64,000 nucleotides of DNA from CAIVVT01 sp052145115 (GTDB lineage Bacteria; Acidobacteriota; Terriglobia; Bryobacterales; Bryobacteraceae): NCBI GenBank assembly GCA_052145115.1, contig JBKQPG010000090.1, positions 44,209 to 108,208 on the forward strand. The letters are read 5' to 3'. A model generated the notes under the pieces. The model ran no database searches and was not told the DNA's origin. It saw nothing but the letters and a program-made list of their open reading frames with translations. Shown piece by piece: positions 8,757 through 17,386 of this stretch (positions are counted from its first letter, which is position 1; each line of letters begins with the position of its first letter). The translations under genes were made by a program, and so were the position numbers.

Positions 8757-10961
8757 TCAGCGAGCGCCCCCGATGTGTACCGTTCCGGCCAGGGCAGTGC
8801 TGCGCGAAGATCCTCCCACATAGACCTGGTAATCGCCGGGCACAAGCTCCCAGGCGTCCTTGTCGACATTGAAGATGGACAAGTGCAGCGGATCGACGGT
8901 AAGCGTCACCGCTTTGCTCTCACCGGGGGCGAGGCGAAGTTTGTCCCAAGCCACCAGGCGCTTGGGGGGTTCGCCCGCGGCGGCCGGCAGTGCGACGTAA
9001 ACCTGAGCGACCTCCGCGCCCGCCAGCGGGCCGCTGTTGCGGAGGTTGAAACTCACCGTGACGTTCTGACCGGAGGCCGCGGCCTTCATCTGGGAGTACG
9101 AAAAGGCGGTGTAGGAAAGGCCGAAGCCGAACGGGAACAGGGGCTCTTTTTTCTCCGCGTCGAACCACTTGTAGCCGGCCTTCAGGCCCTCGGTATAGTT
9201 GACGTCGAAGGGCGCTTGGGCGCCGGAATGAGGAGCACCGGCGGTTGTTCCTGGGAGCACCGGATGAGGCAGGTCGGCCTCGCTTTTGGGGAACGTGACG
9301 GGCAGCTTGCCCGAGGGGTTGACGGCGCCGAACAGGAGGTTCGCCGCAGCCTCGCCGCCGCGTATGCCGGGATACCAGACCTCGAGGACGGCACTCACTT
9401 TGTCGATCCAAGGCATGGTCACTGGACCGCCGGTCTCGAGCACGACAATGGTGTGGGGATTGGCCGCGGCGACCTGGCGCACCAACTGATCCTGGTTGGC
9501 TGGCAGGGACAGGTCCGGCACATCGGCGCCTTCGGTGGTGTGCTGATGGACGAAAACGATCGCGACCTGGGAGCCGGCGGCCAATTTCGCGGCCGCGGCG
9601 AAATCCGTCCCGGGGTCGTACTGCAGCTTGGCCTGGGGCGCGTGGACGCGAATTGCCTTGAGCGGTGAGGACGGATGCCAGACGACATTGTCGGCGCCGG
9701 GAACCGCGTTTCCGCCGGCCGCGGCCACCTGGTCGGAACCCGCGCCGGAGATCACGCCGACATCGGCGTGCGATCCGATGATCGCGATGGAAGAGAGAGC
9801 GCCGGCCGGCAGCGGCAATTGCCGGTTGGCGTTCTTGAGCAGCACCGCGCTCTGCTCGGCCACGTATTGCGCCACTTCGGCGCCGGTGAAGGGGTTGACG
9901 GGATGAGTGGAGGGAGGATGGTCGTATGTGCCCACGGCAAACTCGGTGCGCAGGATGCGGTGAACCATGTCGTCCAGGCGGGCCCTCGGGACCTCGCTTC
10001 CGTCGACGGCCGTTTTCAGAGTGGCGCCGAAGTAATCGCCGCTGGGCATCTCCTGATCGAATCCGGCGCGGGCCGACGGAACCGTGCTGTGGACGGCGCC
10101 CCAATCCGACATGACCCAGCCCTTGTAGCCCCAGGCCTTCTTCAAGACGTCATCCAGCAGGTAAGGGTTCTCACAGTCGTAAACGCCGTTGAGTTTGTTG
10201 TAGGCGCACATGACCGTTCCGACGTCCGACTCCTGGATGGCGATCTGAAATGCCAGCAGGTCGGTTTCACGCAGGGAGCGCTTGTCCAGGTTGGCGCTGT
10301 AAACGAGGCGGCCGTTTTCCTGGTCGTTGACGGCGTAGCGGTTGATATTGCCTATGACCACCTGGTCCTGGGTCCCCTTCAGGGCGCGGCCGAGCATCTT
10401 GCCGGTGGCGATAGGGTCCTCGCTCCAGCACTCGAAATTGCGGCCGTTGCGCGGTTCGCGAATGAGATTGGCGGTCCCGCCCAGGGAGACGTTGAAGCCC
10501 AGGTCGCGCACCTCCTTGCCCAGCAGCGCCCCATACTCATAAGCCAACTTCAGGTCCCAACTGGCGCCAGCCGCGAGCGAGGAAGGCATGGCGGTGGCGT
10601 AACGGCCGCGTTTGCCGGCGTCGTAGCCGACGCCGGACCGCCCGTCGGTCATCTGGAGATCGGGGATTCCGAGCCGGGGAACACCCGGCACGAACCCGGC
10701 GCCGCCGAGCGTCTGCGGGCGGTGCTCCTGGCCGTGGACGAGACTCAGTTTCTCATCCGGCGTCATCTGGGCCACGAGCAGGTCGGCGCGCTTGTCGGGT
10801 GACAGATTGCGGTCGAGCCAGGGACCTTTCAGCGCTTCTTTCGCGGCCTGCTTGGGATGTTGCGCGCAGCCCGGCGAAAAGGCCAACGCTGCGAATACGG
10901 CCGCGACTCCAAACAGCCTGAGCGGACTGAAAATCGGGCGGCGTCGATGACACTGATGCAT
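8757..10961 (-). CDS. Glycoside hydrolase family 3, beta-glucosidase-like lipoprotein
   Basis: This is an exported GH3 enzyme, probably a beta-glucosidase or beta-xylosidase acting on released oligosaccharides. I chose the ATG at 10961 because GGAG lies about 9 nt upstream; this gives 734 residues. A leader with lipobox FSPGC predicts an outer-membrane or periplasmic lipoprotein. The (beta/alpha)8 domain carries the nucleophile in VMSDWGA (Asp286); the alpha/beta sandwich (IIGSHADVG onward) and a C-terminal fibronectin-III-like domain (from about residue 630, ending in YVGGSSRSTAL) complete the long GH3 architecture. The gene faces the DapA-family gene across a 260-bp divergent gap, so the two may share control. 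Confident for family, not for sugar specificity. Confidence 0.92.
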   Translation of the reverse strand: MHQCHRRRPIFSPLRLFGVAAVFAALAFSPGCAQHPKQAAKEALKGPWLDRNLSPDKRADLLVAQMTPDEKLSLVHGQEHRPQTLGGAGFVPGVPRLGIPDLQMTDGRSGVGYDAGKRGRYATAMPSSLAAGASWDLKLAYEYGALLGKEVRDLGFNVSLGGTANLIREPRNGRNFECWSEDPIATGKMLGRALKGTQDQVVIGNINRYAVNDQENGRLVYSANLDKRSLRETDLLAFQIAIQESDVGTVMCAYNKLNGVYDCENPYLLDDVLKKAWGYKGWVMSDWGAVHSTVPSARAGFDQEMPSGDYFGATLKTAVDGSEVPRARLDDMVHRILRTEFAVGTYDHPPSTHPVNPFTGAEVAQYVAEQSAVLLKNANRQLPLPAGALSSIAIIGSHADVGVISGAGSDQVAAAGGNAVPGADNVVWHPSSPLKAIRVHAPQAKLQYDPGTDFAAAAKLAAGSQVAIVFVHQHTTEGADVPDLSLPANQDQLVRQVAAANPHTIVVLETGGPVTMPWIDKVSAVLEVWYPGIRGGEAAANLLFGAVNPSGKLPVTFPKSEADLPHPVLPGTTAGAPHSGAQAPFDVNYTEGLKAGYKWFDAEKKEPLFPFGFGLSYTAFSYSQMKAAASGQNVTVSFNLRNSGPLAGAEVAQVYVALPAAAGEPPKRLVAWDKLRLAPGESKAVTLTVDPLHLSIFNVDKDAWELVPGDYQVYVGGSSRSTALAGTVHIGGAR

Positions 10962-11221
10962 GGCGGTTCTCCACTCTGAATGTCGTCCACTCAGGCGCAC
11001 CCCGCAGGCGGGTCCCGGGGGGGATTTCGTTGAGCCTTCCTGGATGTCGGGATTCTACACCAACCGCCTGCGCCCGCGCCGCATTTGTCTGAATGCTCGA
11101 TTCCGGGCGCCGGCGGGAGTGCAAAGATCGGATGCGCGCCGATTGGCCTTCCAACGACAAGCGAGCAGGCCCGGCAGGGCGCGGGTTCGAGTAAGATCGT
11201 CACGAAGTGAGGAGTTTCCCG

Positions 11222-12109
11222 ATGCAATGGCAGGGCGTTATCCCGGCGATTACGACTCCGTTCCAGGAAGACCTGATGGTGGACCACGAGCTGCTGGCGC
11301 GGCACGCGCGATGGCTGGTGGAGAACGGCTGCACGGGGGTGGTGGCGCTGGGCTCGCTGGGCGAGGGCGGGACGCTGAGCTTCCAAGAGCGGCGCGAGGT
11401 TCTGGAGACGTGCGTGGCGGCACTGGCGGGGCGCGCAAGAGTGATAGCGGGCGTGGCCGCCCTTACGACGCGAGAAGCGGTGGCGCAGGCACGGGCGGCG
11501 GAGGAGGCGGGCTGCGACGGCCTGATGGTGCTGCCGCCGTATGTTTACTGCGGGGACTGGAGGGAGATGCGGGCGCATGTGGGCGCGGTGATGGAGGCGA
11601 CGGGGCTCAAGTGCATGCTGTACAACAACCCGATCGCGTACAAAGTGGATTTTCTGCCGGAGCAGGTGGCCGAGTTGAGCGAGCGGCACCGGAATCTGGA
11701 GGCGGTGAAAGAGTCGAGCGCGGATGTGCGCCGGATCATGGCGATCCGGGCGTTGGCGGGGGACGCCTTGCAGATCCTGTGCGGCGTGGATGACCTGATT
11801 GTCGAGGCCGTGGCGGCGGGAGCTTGCGGATGGATCGCGGGGCTGGCGAACGCGTTTCCAAAGGAATCGGTGGATCTGTTCGAGGCGGCGCGCGGGGGCG
11901 AGATGGGGCGAGCGTTGGAGATCTATCGCTGGTTCCTGCCGCTGCTGCGGATGGACACGGTGCCGAAATTCGTGCAACTGATCAAACAGGTGCAGGCGGA
12001 GGCGGGCATGGGCACGGCCCGAGTGCGGCCGCCGCGGCTGGAACTGGCGGAGGAGGATCTGCAAATGGTGCGCCGGGAAGTGGTGAAAGCGCTGTTGTTG
12101 CGCAAATGA
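11222..12109 (+). CDS. DapA-family Schiff-base aldolase/lyase
   Basis: The protein has 295 residues with an ATG start placed by GAGGAG 7 nt upstream; a GTG 15 nt earlier overlaps that site and is less likely. The fold residues of the dihydrodipicolinate synthase/N-acetylneuraminate lyase family are present: LGSLGEGG (GTTGE position), YNNP with catalytic Tyr134, and Schiff-base Lys163 in EAVKESS. The GSLGEGG and YNNP variants differ from true DapA and resemble sugar-acid or hydroxyproline-pathway members, so lysine synthesis is not assumed. Its neighbours are glycoside hydrolases and transporters, which suits a keto-sugar-acid aldolase or dehydratase. Substrate is unknown. Confidence 0.88.
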   Translation: MQWQGVIPAITTPFQEDLMVDHELLARHARWLVENGCTGVVALGSLGEGGTLSFQERREVLETCVAALAGRARVIAGVAALTTREAVAQARAAEEAGCDGLMVLPPYVYCGDWREMRAHVGAVMEATGLKCMLYNNPIAYKVDFLPEQVAELSERHRNLEAVKESSADVRRIMAIRALAGDALQILCGVDDLIVEAVAAGACGWIAGLANAFPKESVDLFEAARGGEMGRALEIYRWFLPLLRMDTVPKFVQLIKQVQAEAGMGTARVRPPRLELAEEDLQMVRREVVKALLLRK

Positions 12110-12245
12110 ACCGGTGTCAAGATTGGGCCGGCCGGACAGAATATGAAGGGCCGGTTAGGAGATGGGCAGGAATCTTCGCCCAGCGAGGGCAAACGGGTAT
12201 AGCGTAGAAGCTGACAGCCGCCCTATTTGAGAGCGGAGGAGAATT

Positions 12246-12620
12246 GTGTCGGGTACAGACACCAAGGCCGTGCGAATCCTGCTGTTGGAGGACGAGCACG
12301 CTGTCCGTGAACTCGCCCGCCTGATTCTCGATCACGAGGGCTGGGAAATCGTCCAGGCCGGCAGCCTGACCGAGGCCGCCGAATGCGTGCGGACGAAAAA
12401 ACGACCTTTCGACCTTTTCATCGTGGATATCTGCCTGCCGGACGGATTTGGGACCCAACTGGTGGAAAAGATGCGCCAAACCGGGGCCGACCCGATGGTC
12501 ATCTATATGACGGGCGATCCAGGCTGGCTGCGGCGACTGGGCGCGGAAGGGGCGGCGCTGCTACAGAAACCGTTCACGCCCCTGCAGTTGATCCAGGCGG
12601 TCCAGCAGGCGCTGGCTTGA
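12246..12620 (+). CDS. Single-domain response regulator (CheY-like receiver)
   Basis: The 124-residue protein is a receiver domain with no output domain. It starts at GTG (12246), with GGAGGAGA just upstream. Acidic residues Glu15/Asp16, the phosphoacceptor Asp61 (FIVDICLP), Thr89 (IYMTGD) and Lys107 (LQKPF) are all in place, so it should be phosphorylated normally. Such stand-alone receivers act as phosphorelay intermediates or bind partner proteins. No histidine kinase is adjacent; the hybrid kinase at 31-35 kb is the only kinase in the window and no link is shown. It ends convergently with the UroD-like gene across a repeat-bearing gap. Confidence 0.92.
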   Translation: MSGTDTKAVRILLLEDEHAVRELARLILDHEGWEIVQAGSLTEAAECVRTKKRPFDLFIVDICLPDGFGTQLVEKMRQTGADPMVIYMTGDPGWLRRLGAEGAALLQKPFTPLQLIQAVQQALA

Positions 12621-12656
12621 GGGGCGGGGCCGGCGAATGAACCGGCACGTGCCTTG

Positions 12657-12738
12657 GCAGGTTGCTGAAAAGGCCGATTGACTGCTCCCTGACGGCAAGC
12701 GGCTCCGCTGCGCACCGCTCCTTACGGTCGCGGCTCGG
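12657..12738. repeat. Dispersed intergenic repeat, copy 2, with an internal 20-bp duplication
   Basis: The first 50 bp match the repeat at 3305-3355 with a few changes. The copy then continues into a second, diverged version of its right part: GCTCCCTGACGGCAAGCGGC at 12684-12703 and GCTCCTTACGGTCGCGGCTC at 12717-12736. It lies in the gap between the converging response regulator and UroD-like genes. Confidence 0.6.
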
Positions 12739-12766
12739 AAGCAGCGGCGTGCGCGGCAGGGAGGAA

Positions 12767-13789
12767 TCAATGGCCGCGGGCGGCGCAAATCATGGCGCGC
12801 AGGTTTTCCGGCGGCGTGGTGGCGGGCAGGGCGCAGCCGGCGTTGAGGATCAGGCGCGGCGAATCGGCGAAGATGGCCATCAGCTGGCGGCATTTTTCCG
12901 CGACCAATTCAGGAGTGCCCTGGGCCATGACGCCGGTGGGGTCGATGTTGCCGATGAGCGTGGCGCGGCCGGCCAGGGCATCGTGGGCGGCCTGGGAGTC
13001 AGTTTTGAAATCGAGCTCGATGGCGTCGGCGCCGGTGGAGACGAGGTCGGCCAGGATGGGGCGGGCGTTGCCACAGACGTGCTGGGCGTAGGGCAGGCCG
13101 AGATCGTGGGAGAAGGCGGCCAAACGGGTTTCGTAGGAGTGCGCGAATTTGCGGTGCAGGCGCGGCGAGATGAGGCTGGAGCCGGCGGAACTGTCGCCGT
13201 TGGAGAGCATGTCGCAGCCGGTGGCGGCCATCAGGCGCAGAAACTGGGTGGTGGCCGCATGGCAGTAGTCGAGCAGGCGGAAGGCCGCGGCTTCATTGTC
13301 GGGCTCCATCAGATCGAGCATCCAGCCCTCGGCGGAACGCATCAGCGAGGCCAGGCTGAAGGGGGCCTGGTCGCAGTTGCCGCGAATGAAGACTTGGCCG
13401 GAGAACTCGCGCTTCAGCAGCCGTACGGCCTCCAGCCAGATCTGGATGCGGGGTTGACGGCCGACGTCGGGTGGGGGCAACTGGTCCACTTCGGAGAGGC
13501 TCGAGAGGCGGGCTCCGCGGCATACGGCGGGCTCGTCCTCGGGGTAGGCGACGGGGACGCCGACGGCATCGGCCAGCGTCGCGGTGTCGACATCGACGAG
13601 GATGCCGTCGAAGCCGTAGCGCTCGACCGATTCGCGGAAGGCGCGGGCGATGAGGCGCGGGTCGGAGCGGAACTGGTGCATGGTGAGGCCGGCCTCGCGC
13701 GCGGCCAGCATGAAGTTGTGCAGCATGACGGGCGTGGAGTCGGTGGGTTCGCCGTGCAGTGCGGCGGCGATGCGCTGATAGCCGTTCAT
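12767..13789 (-). CDS. UroD-family protein, MtaA/MtbA-type methyltransferase-like
   Basis: The protein has 340 residues. The ATG at 13789 has AGGAG 7 nt upstream; a TTG two codons earlier is less likely. The fold is that of uroporphyrinogen decarboxylase, but the C-terminal pattern HVCG (His237, Cys239) plus NAGCALP (Cys319) is the zinc site of corrinoid-dependent methyltransferases such as MtaA, not of HemE. It is therefore probably not a haem enzyme. In MtaA-like proteins this zinc binds a thiol that accepts the methyl group. No corrinoid protein or reactivase is adjacent. Instead the sodium:solute symporter is divergent, 84 bp away. Proteins of this kind recur beside sugar-utilisation genes in Acidobacteriota and Planctomycetes (recalled, not searched); their reaction is not established. 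Confidence 0.82.
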   Translation of the reverse strand: MNGYQRIAAALHGEPTDSTPVMLHNFMLAAREAGLTMHQFRSDPRLIARAFRESVERYGFDGILVDVDTATLADAVGVPVAYPEDEPAVCRGARLSSLSEVDQLPPPDVGRQPRIQIWLEAVRLLKREFSGQVFIRGNCDQAPFSLASLMRSAEGWMLDLMEPDNEAAAFRLLDYCHAATTQFLRLMAATGCDMLSNGDSSAGSSLISPRLHRKFAHSYETRLAAFSHDLGLPYAQHVCGNARPILADLVSTGADAIELDFKTDSQAAHDALAGRATLIGNIDPTGVMAQGTPELVAEKCRQLMAIFADSPRLILNAGCALPATTPPENLRAMICAARGH

Positions 13790-13873
13790 GGGCAACTCCT
13801 GTCGTGCGCCATGGTATCACCCGAGCAGGTATGATGTCGGTGCGCCACAGGCGCGCAGTCAGGGGATTCAAGC

Positions 13874-15457
13874 TTGCATCTGCATCCGATCGATTGGGCG
13901 ATTGTGGCGCTGTATGGAGTGCTGGTGGTGACCATCGGCTTGCGAGCCGCGCGGCGGGCCGCTACGAGCGAAGGCTACTTCCTGGCCAACCGGCAACTGC
14001 GCTGGCCGTTTATCGGGGCGTCGCTGCTGGCGTCGAACATATCGGCCGAGCATTTCGTCGGCCTGGCGGGGAGCGGCTTCGCCATCGGCATGTGCATCGG
14101 CGGCTTCGAATGGATCGCTGTTTTCTGCCTGGTTCCGCTGATCGTGCTGTTCCTGCCGTTCTACATGCGCAACCGCATTTACACGGTGCCGGAGTTTCTG
14201 GAGCGGCGCTTCAGCGCGCGGGTGCGGCTGCTGTTTTCCGCGCTGATGATCGTGCTCTCGATCCTGACCAAGATCTCGATCTCACTGTGGGCGTCGTCGA
14301 TTGTGTTTTCCGAAGTGCTGGGGTGGGACAAGGTCACGGTGATCTGGGTGCTGGGGCTGTTTACGGCGCTGTACACGATGAAGGGCGGGTTGAGCGCGGT
14401 GGTCTACACGGACGCCTTGCAGACGACAATCCTGCTGGCCGCGGCGGTGGTGCTGACCTCGATCGGGCTGGGCCGCGTGGGGGGCTGGCAGGGGCTGCAC
14501 GCGCGGCTGCCGGCGGAGATGTTCAGCATGGTGAAGCCGGCCACGCACGCGGACGTGCCGTGGCCAGGGATGTTCATCGGCGGCTTTCTGGTGGGCAGCT
14601 TCTACTGGTCGATGGACCAGGTGCTGGTGCAGCGCGTGTTCGCGGCGCGGGACCTCAACGAGGGCCGGCTGGGGGCGGTGTTTTGCGGATACCTGAAGGT
14701 CCTGATGCCGTTTCTGCTGGTGTTGCCGGGATTGATCGCGCGGGCGCTGTTTCCAACGCTGAGCTCGCCCGACAAGGCCTATCCGGCGCTGCTCGGCGCA
14801 CTGATGCCGGCGGGGCTGCTGGGATTGACGGTGGCGGGGATTGCGGCGGCGCTGATGGGCCATCTGAGCGCGACGTACAACTCGATCGCCACGCTGTTCA
14901 CGCGCGACTTCTACCTGCGCTGGCGGCCGGAGGCGTCGCAGCGCAGCCAGGTTTTCACGGGCCGCGCGGCGGTGCTGGCGGTGTTCATACTGGGCGCGGT
15001 CTGGGCGCCGGTCATCGGGCGATTCGAATCGCTGTGGATCTACCTGCAGAGCGTCACCGCATACCTGGTGATGCCGTTTGTCGGCGTCTTTTTTCTGGGT
15101 GTGCTGTGGAAGAGGGTGAATACGCAGGGCGTGCTGGCGGCCGTGGCGACGGGCTTCATCGCGGGGCCAATCCTGATGGTGGATGGCAGGCGTCCGTTCC
15201 TGCCGTTCATGCAGGCGCCGGTGCTGCGGCCGTGGCTGCACGGGGCGATTATCGAGTGCCTGCTGTGCGTCTGTGCGCTGGTGGGAGTCAGTCTGCTGAC
15301 CCGGCCACAGCCGGAGGCCAGCCTGGCGATGACGACCGTGGATTGGGGCAAGAGCGCGCCCGAGGCCGGCGCGCGGCGCGCGGTGCTGAAGGACTACCGG
15401 CTGTGGCTGACCGTGTTGGTAACGCTAACGGCATTTTTGTGGTGGCTGATGCGCTGA
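13874..15457 (+). CDS. Sodium:solute symporter (SSS/SLC5 family)
   Basis: This is a polytopic membrane transporter of 527 residues with about 14 predicted helices, coupling Na+ entry to uptake of a sugar or other small solute. It starts at TTG (13874), with AGGGG about 9 nt upstream. The N-terminal DWAIVALYGVLV helix is followed by SEGYFLANRQLRWPFIGASLLASNIS, split here as the family-typical first and second helices, then by the SGFAIG region, and by MKGGLSAVVYTD, a landmark near helix 5. The order and motifs fit the sugar branch of SSS (SGLT-like). The next gene downstream is an agarase/GH50-like hydrolase, so uptake of its products is a reasonable inference. Confidence 0.93.
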   Translation: MHLHPIDWAIVALYGVLVVTIGLRAARRAATSEGYFLANRQLRWPFIGASLLASNISAEHFVGLAGSGFAIGMCIGGFEWIAVFCLVPLIVLFLPFYMRNRIYTVPEFLERRFSARVRLLFSALMIVLSILTKISISLWASSIVFSEVLGWDKVTVIWVLGLFTALYTMKGGLSAVVYTDALQTTILLAAAVVLTSIGLGRVGGWQGLHARLPAEMFSMVKPATHADVPWPGMFIGGFLVGSFYWSMDQVLVQRVFAARDLNEGRLGAVFCGYLKVLMPFLLVLPGLIARALFPTLSSPDKAYPALLGALMPAGLLGLTVAGIAAALMGHLSATYNSIATLFTRDFYLRWRPEASQRSQVFTGRAAVLAVFILGAVWAPVIGRFESLWIYLQSVTAYLVMPFVGVFFLGVLWKRVNTQGVLAAVATGFIAGPILMVDGRRPFLPFMQAPVLRPWLHGAIIECLLCVCALVGVSLLTRPQPEASLAMTTVDWGKSAPEAGARRAVLKDYRLWLTVLVTLTAFLWWLMR

Positions 15458-15509
15458 TGGCGCCGGCGCGCCACGGCGCGGGGCGGAGAGAGATGATGGA
15501 GGGGAACAT

Positions 15510-17369
15510 ATGTCCAAATTCTTGATGGTGGCAGTGCTGATGCTGGGCGGCGCAGTGGCGCAAGCCGAAACAAAAAGGGTCGTCTTCGACTCGGGCGGAA
15601 CGGAACAGAGATTGGCGTTGAAGGAGCTGAACCCCGATCTGCCGGCCGATTGGTCGGGCTACAAGTTCCTGGTGCTGGAAGTGCGGACGACGACAGCGCA
15701 GCGGTTCGAGTTCAAGATCCACACGGCGACGGGCGCGCCGGGGCTGAATATGCACCTGTTTCAAGGCCCGTGGATTCGCACGGTGCTGCCACTGGCGCGC
15801 CTGGAGCGGCCCGAGCAGAGCGGCGTGGACCTGGCGGCGATGAGCAACAAGCCGCGGGCGCTGTCGTTCGTCAGCAGCGCGCACGGGCAGGGTCCGCTGA
15901 CGGCGGTACAGGGAATTGGCCTGCGCATGCCGGCGCCGGTGGGCGAGGCCGTCGTCGAGATCCGATCCATCACGCTGGCGAAGGACGATCCCGGGGACAA
16001 GCTGCTGGAGGATGGGCCGCTGGTGGATCAGTTCGGCCAGTGGAGCTCGGCGGCGTGGCCGGGGAAGGCGGCGAGCCTCGAAGACCTGCAGCGGGCGTGG
16101 GTTGAGGAGGCGAAGGGGCTGCAGCCGGGCGGGTACGACTACTGCCACTACGGCGGATACAAGAGCACGCACGCGAAGGCGACCGGGTTTTTCCGCGCCG
16201 AGCAGATCGACGGCAAATGGTGGTTCGTCGATCCCGACGGGCACCTGTTCCTCTCGGTGGGCTCGGACTGCATCCGCCCGGGGATTGAAACCGGTACGCG
16301 GGACCGTGCGGGCGTGTTCGCCGCGCTGCCTCCGGCCGGGATGAGCCGCATGCCGCCGTGGGCGGAGGGCCGGGCGATGGTTTCGTTTTACACCTGGAAT
16401 CTGCAGCGCCGCTTCGGCGACGGGTGGGAGCCGAAATGGATCGATTTCTCGCTGCAACGCCTGGCGGCGTGGGGTTTCAACACGATCGCCAATTGGTCGG
16501 ACCCGGCGTTGTTTGCCGCGCAGCGCACGCCCTACGTTGTGCCGCTGGACGGCTGGGGCATGGAGCAGTACATGGGCATGCCGGATGTCTATTCGCCCGA
16601 TTGGCCGAAGAAAGTGGAGGAAGCGGCGCGGCGGCAATGTGCGCCGCGCAAGGACGATCCGTGGCTGCTGGGCTACTTCATCGCCAACGAACCGGCCTGG
16701 CCGGGTCGCGAGTTGTTGGTCGCGGACCTGATCCTGAAGGGCCCGGACACGGCCACCAGGCGGGTGTTTGAGTCGACGCTGTCGCTGGGAGACTCGCCGA
16801 TACGCCGCAAGGCATTTCTGTTGCAATGCTTCGCAAGGGAATTGGCGGGGATCAACGCGGCCGTCAAGAGGAACGACCCCAACCACCTCAATCTGGGCCT
16901 GCGCTTTGGCGGGCACGCCGACGACGAGGTGGTGAGCATGACGCGCGGCTTCGACGTCTTCAGCCTGAACATTTATGACGTGGCGCCCGACCGCGCGCGC
17001 ATCGACAAAATCTATGAACTGACCGGCCGGCCGATCGTGATCGGCGAATTCCATATCGGTACGCCCGGGCGCGGCATGTCGGCGGGGCTGGTACAGGCGC
17101 GCGACCAGGCCGAGCGCGGCGTGGCCTATCGCTACTACGTCGAGAATGCGCTGGCCATGCCGGCCATGATCGGCACGCACTGGTTCCAATGGACCGACGA
17201 GGCCAACACCGGCCGCGGCGACGGAGAGAACTACAACATCGGGCTGATCGATGTGACGGACCAGCCGTACGCGGAATTGGTGCAGGCCGCCGAGCGGACG
17301 CACAAGCGGCTGTTGGCGGTGCATTCAGGCACCGAGAGCCCGTTCAGTCAGAAGGCGCTACCGCGGTAG
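15510..17369 (+). CDS. Exported agarase/GH50-like glycoside hydrolase
   Basis: The protein has 619 residues, with an ATG preceded by GGAGGGG and a signal peptide ending VAQAE. Residues 22-160 form a beta-rich carbohydrate-binding-like module. From about residue 215 a (beta/alpha)8 hydrolase begins with the GKWWFVDPDGHLFLSVG motif common in agarase-type enzymes. Candidate acid/base Glu394 is in FIANEPAWPG, and candidate nucleophile Glu513 in VIGEFHIG, both at the ends of beta-strands as in clan GH-A. The family resembles GH50-type beta-agarases, but related enzymes cut other beta-galactans or glycans, so agar is not assumed. It follows the SSS transporter by 52 bp and may be co-transcribed. 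Confidence 0.75.
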   Translation: MSKFLMVAVLMLGGAVAQAETKRVVFDSGGTEQRLALKELNPDLPADWSGYKFLVLEVRTTTAQRFEFKIHTATGAPGLNMHLFQGPWIRTVLPLARLERPEQSGVDLAAMSNKPRALSFVSSAHGQGPLTAVQGIGLRMPAPVGEAVVEIRSITLAKDDPGDKLLEDGPLVDQFGQWSSAAWPGKAASLEDLQRAWVEEAKGLQPGGYDYCHYGGYKSTHAKATGFFRAEQIDGKWWFVDPDGHLFLSVGSDCIRPGIETGTRDRAGVFAALPPAGMSRMPPWAEGRAMVSFYTWNLQRRFGDGWEPKWIDFSLQRLAAWGFNTIANWSDPALFAAQRTPYVVPLDGWGMEQYMGMPDVYSPDWPKKVEEAARRQCAPRKDDPWLLGYFIANEPAWPGRELLVADLILKGPDTATRRVFESTLSLGDSPIRRKAFLLQCFARELAGINAAVKRNDPNHLNLGLRFGGHADDEVVSMTRGFDVFSLNIYDVAPDRARIDKIYELTGRPIVIGEFHIGTPGRGMSAGLVQARDQAERGVAYRYYVENALAMPAMIGTHWFQWTDEANTGRGDGENYNIGLIDVTDQPYAELVQAAERTHKRLLAVHSGTESPFSQKALPR

Positions 17370-17386
17370 GGCCACGGGTGTCCGAG

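Noticed and set aside
9675..10802. 375-codon plus frame inside the GH3 gene
   Set aside because: Antisense to a well-supported GH3 catalytic domain; no family sequence.
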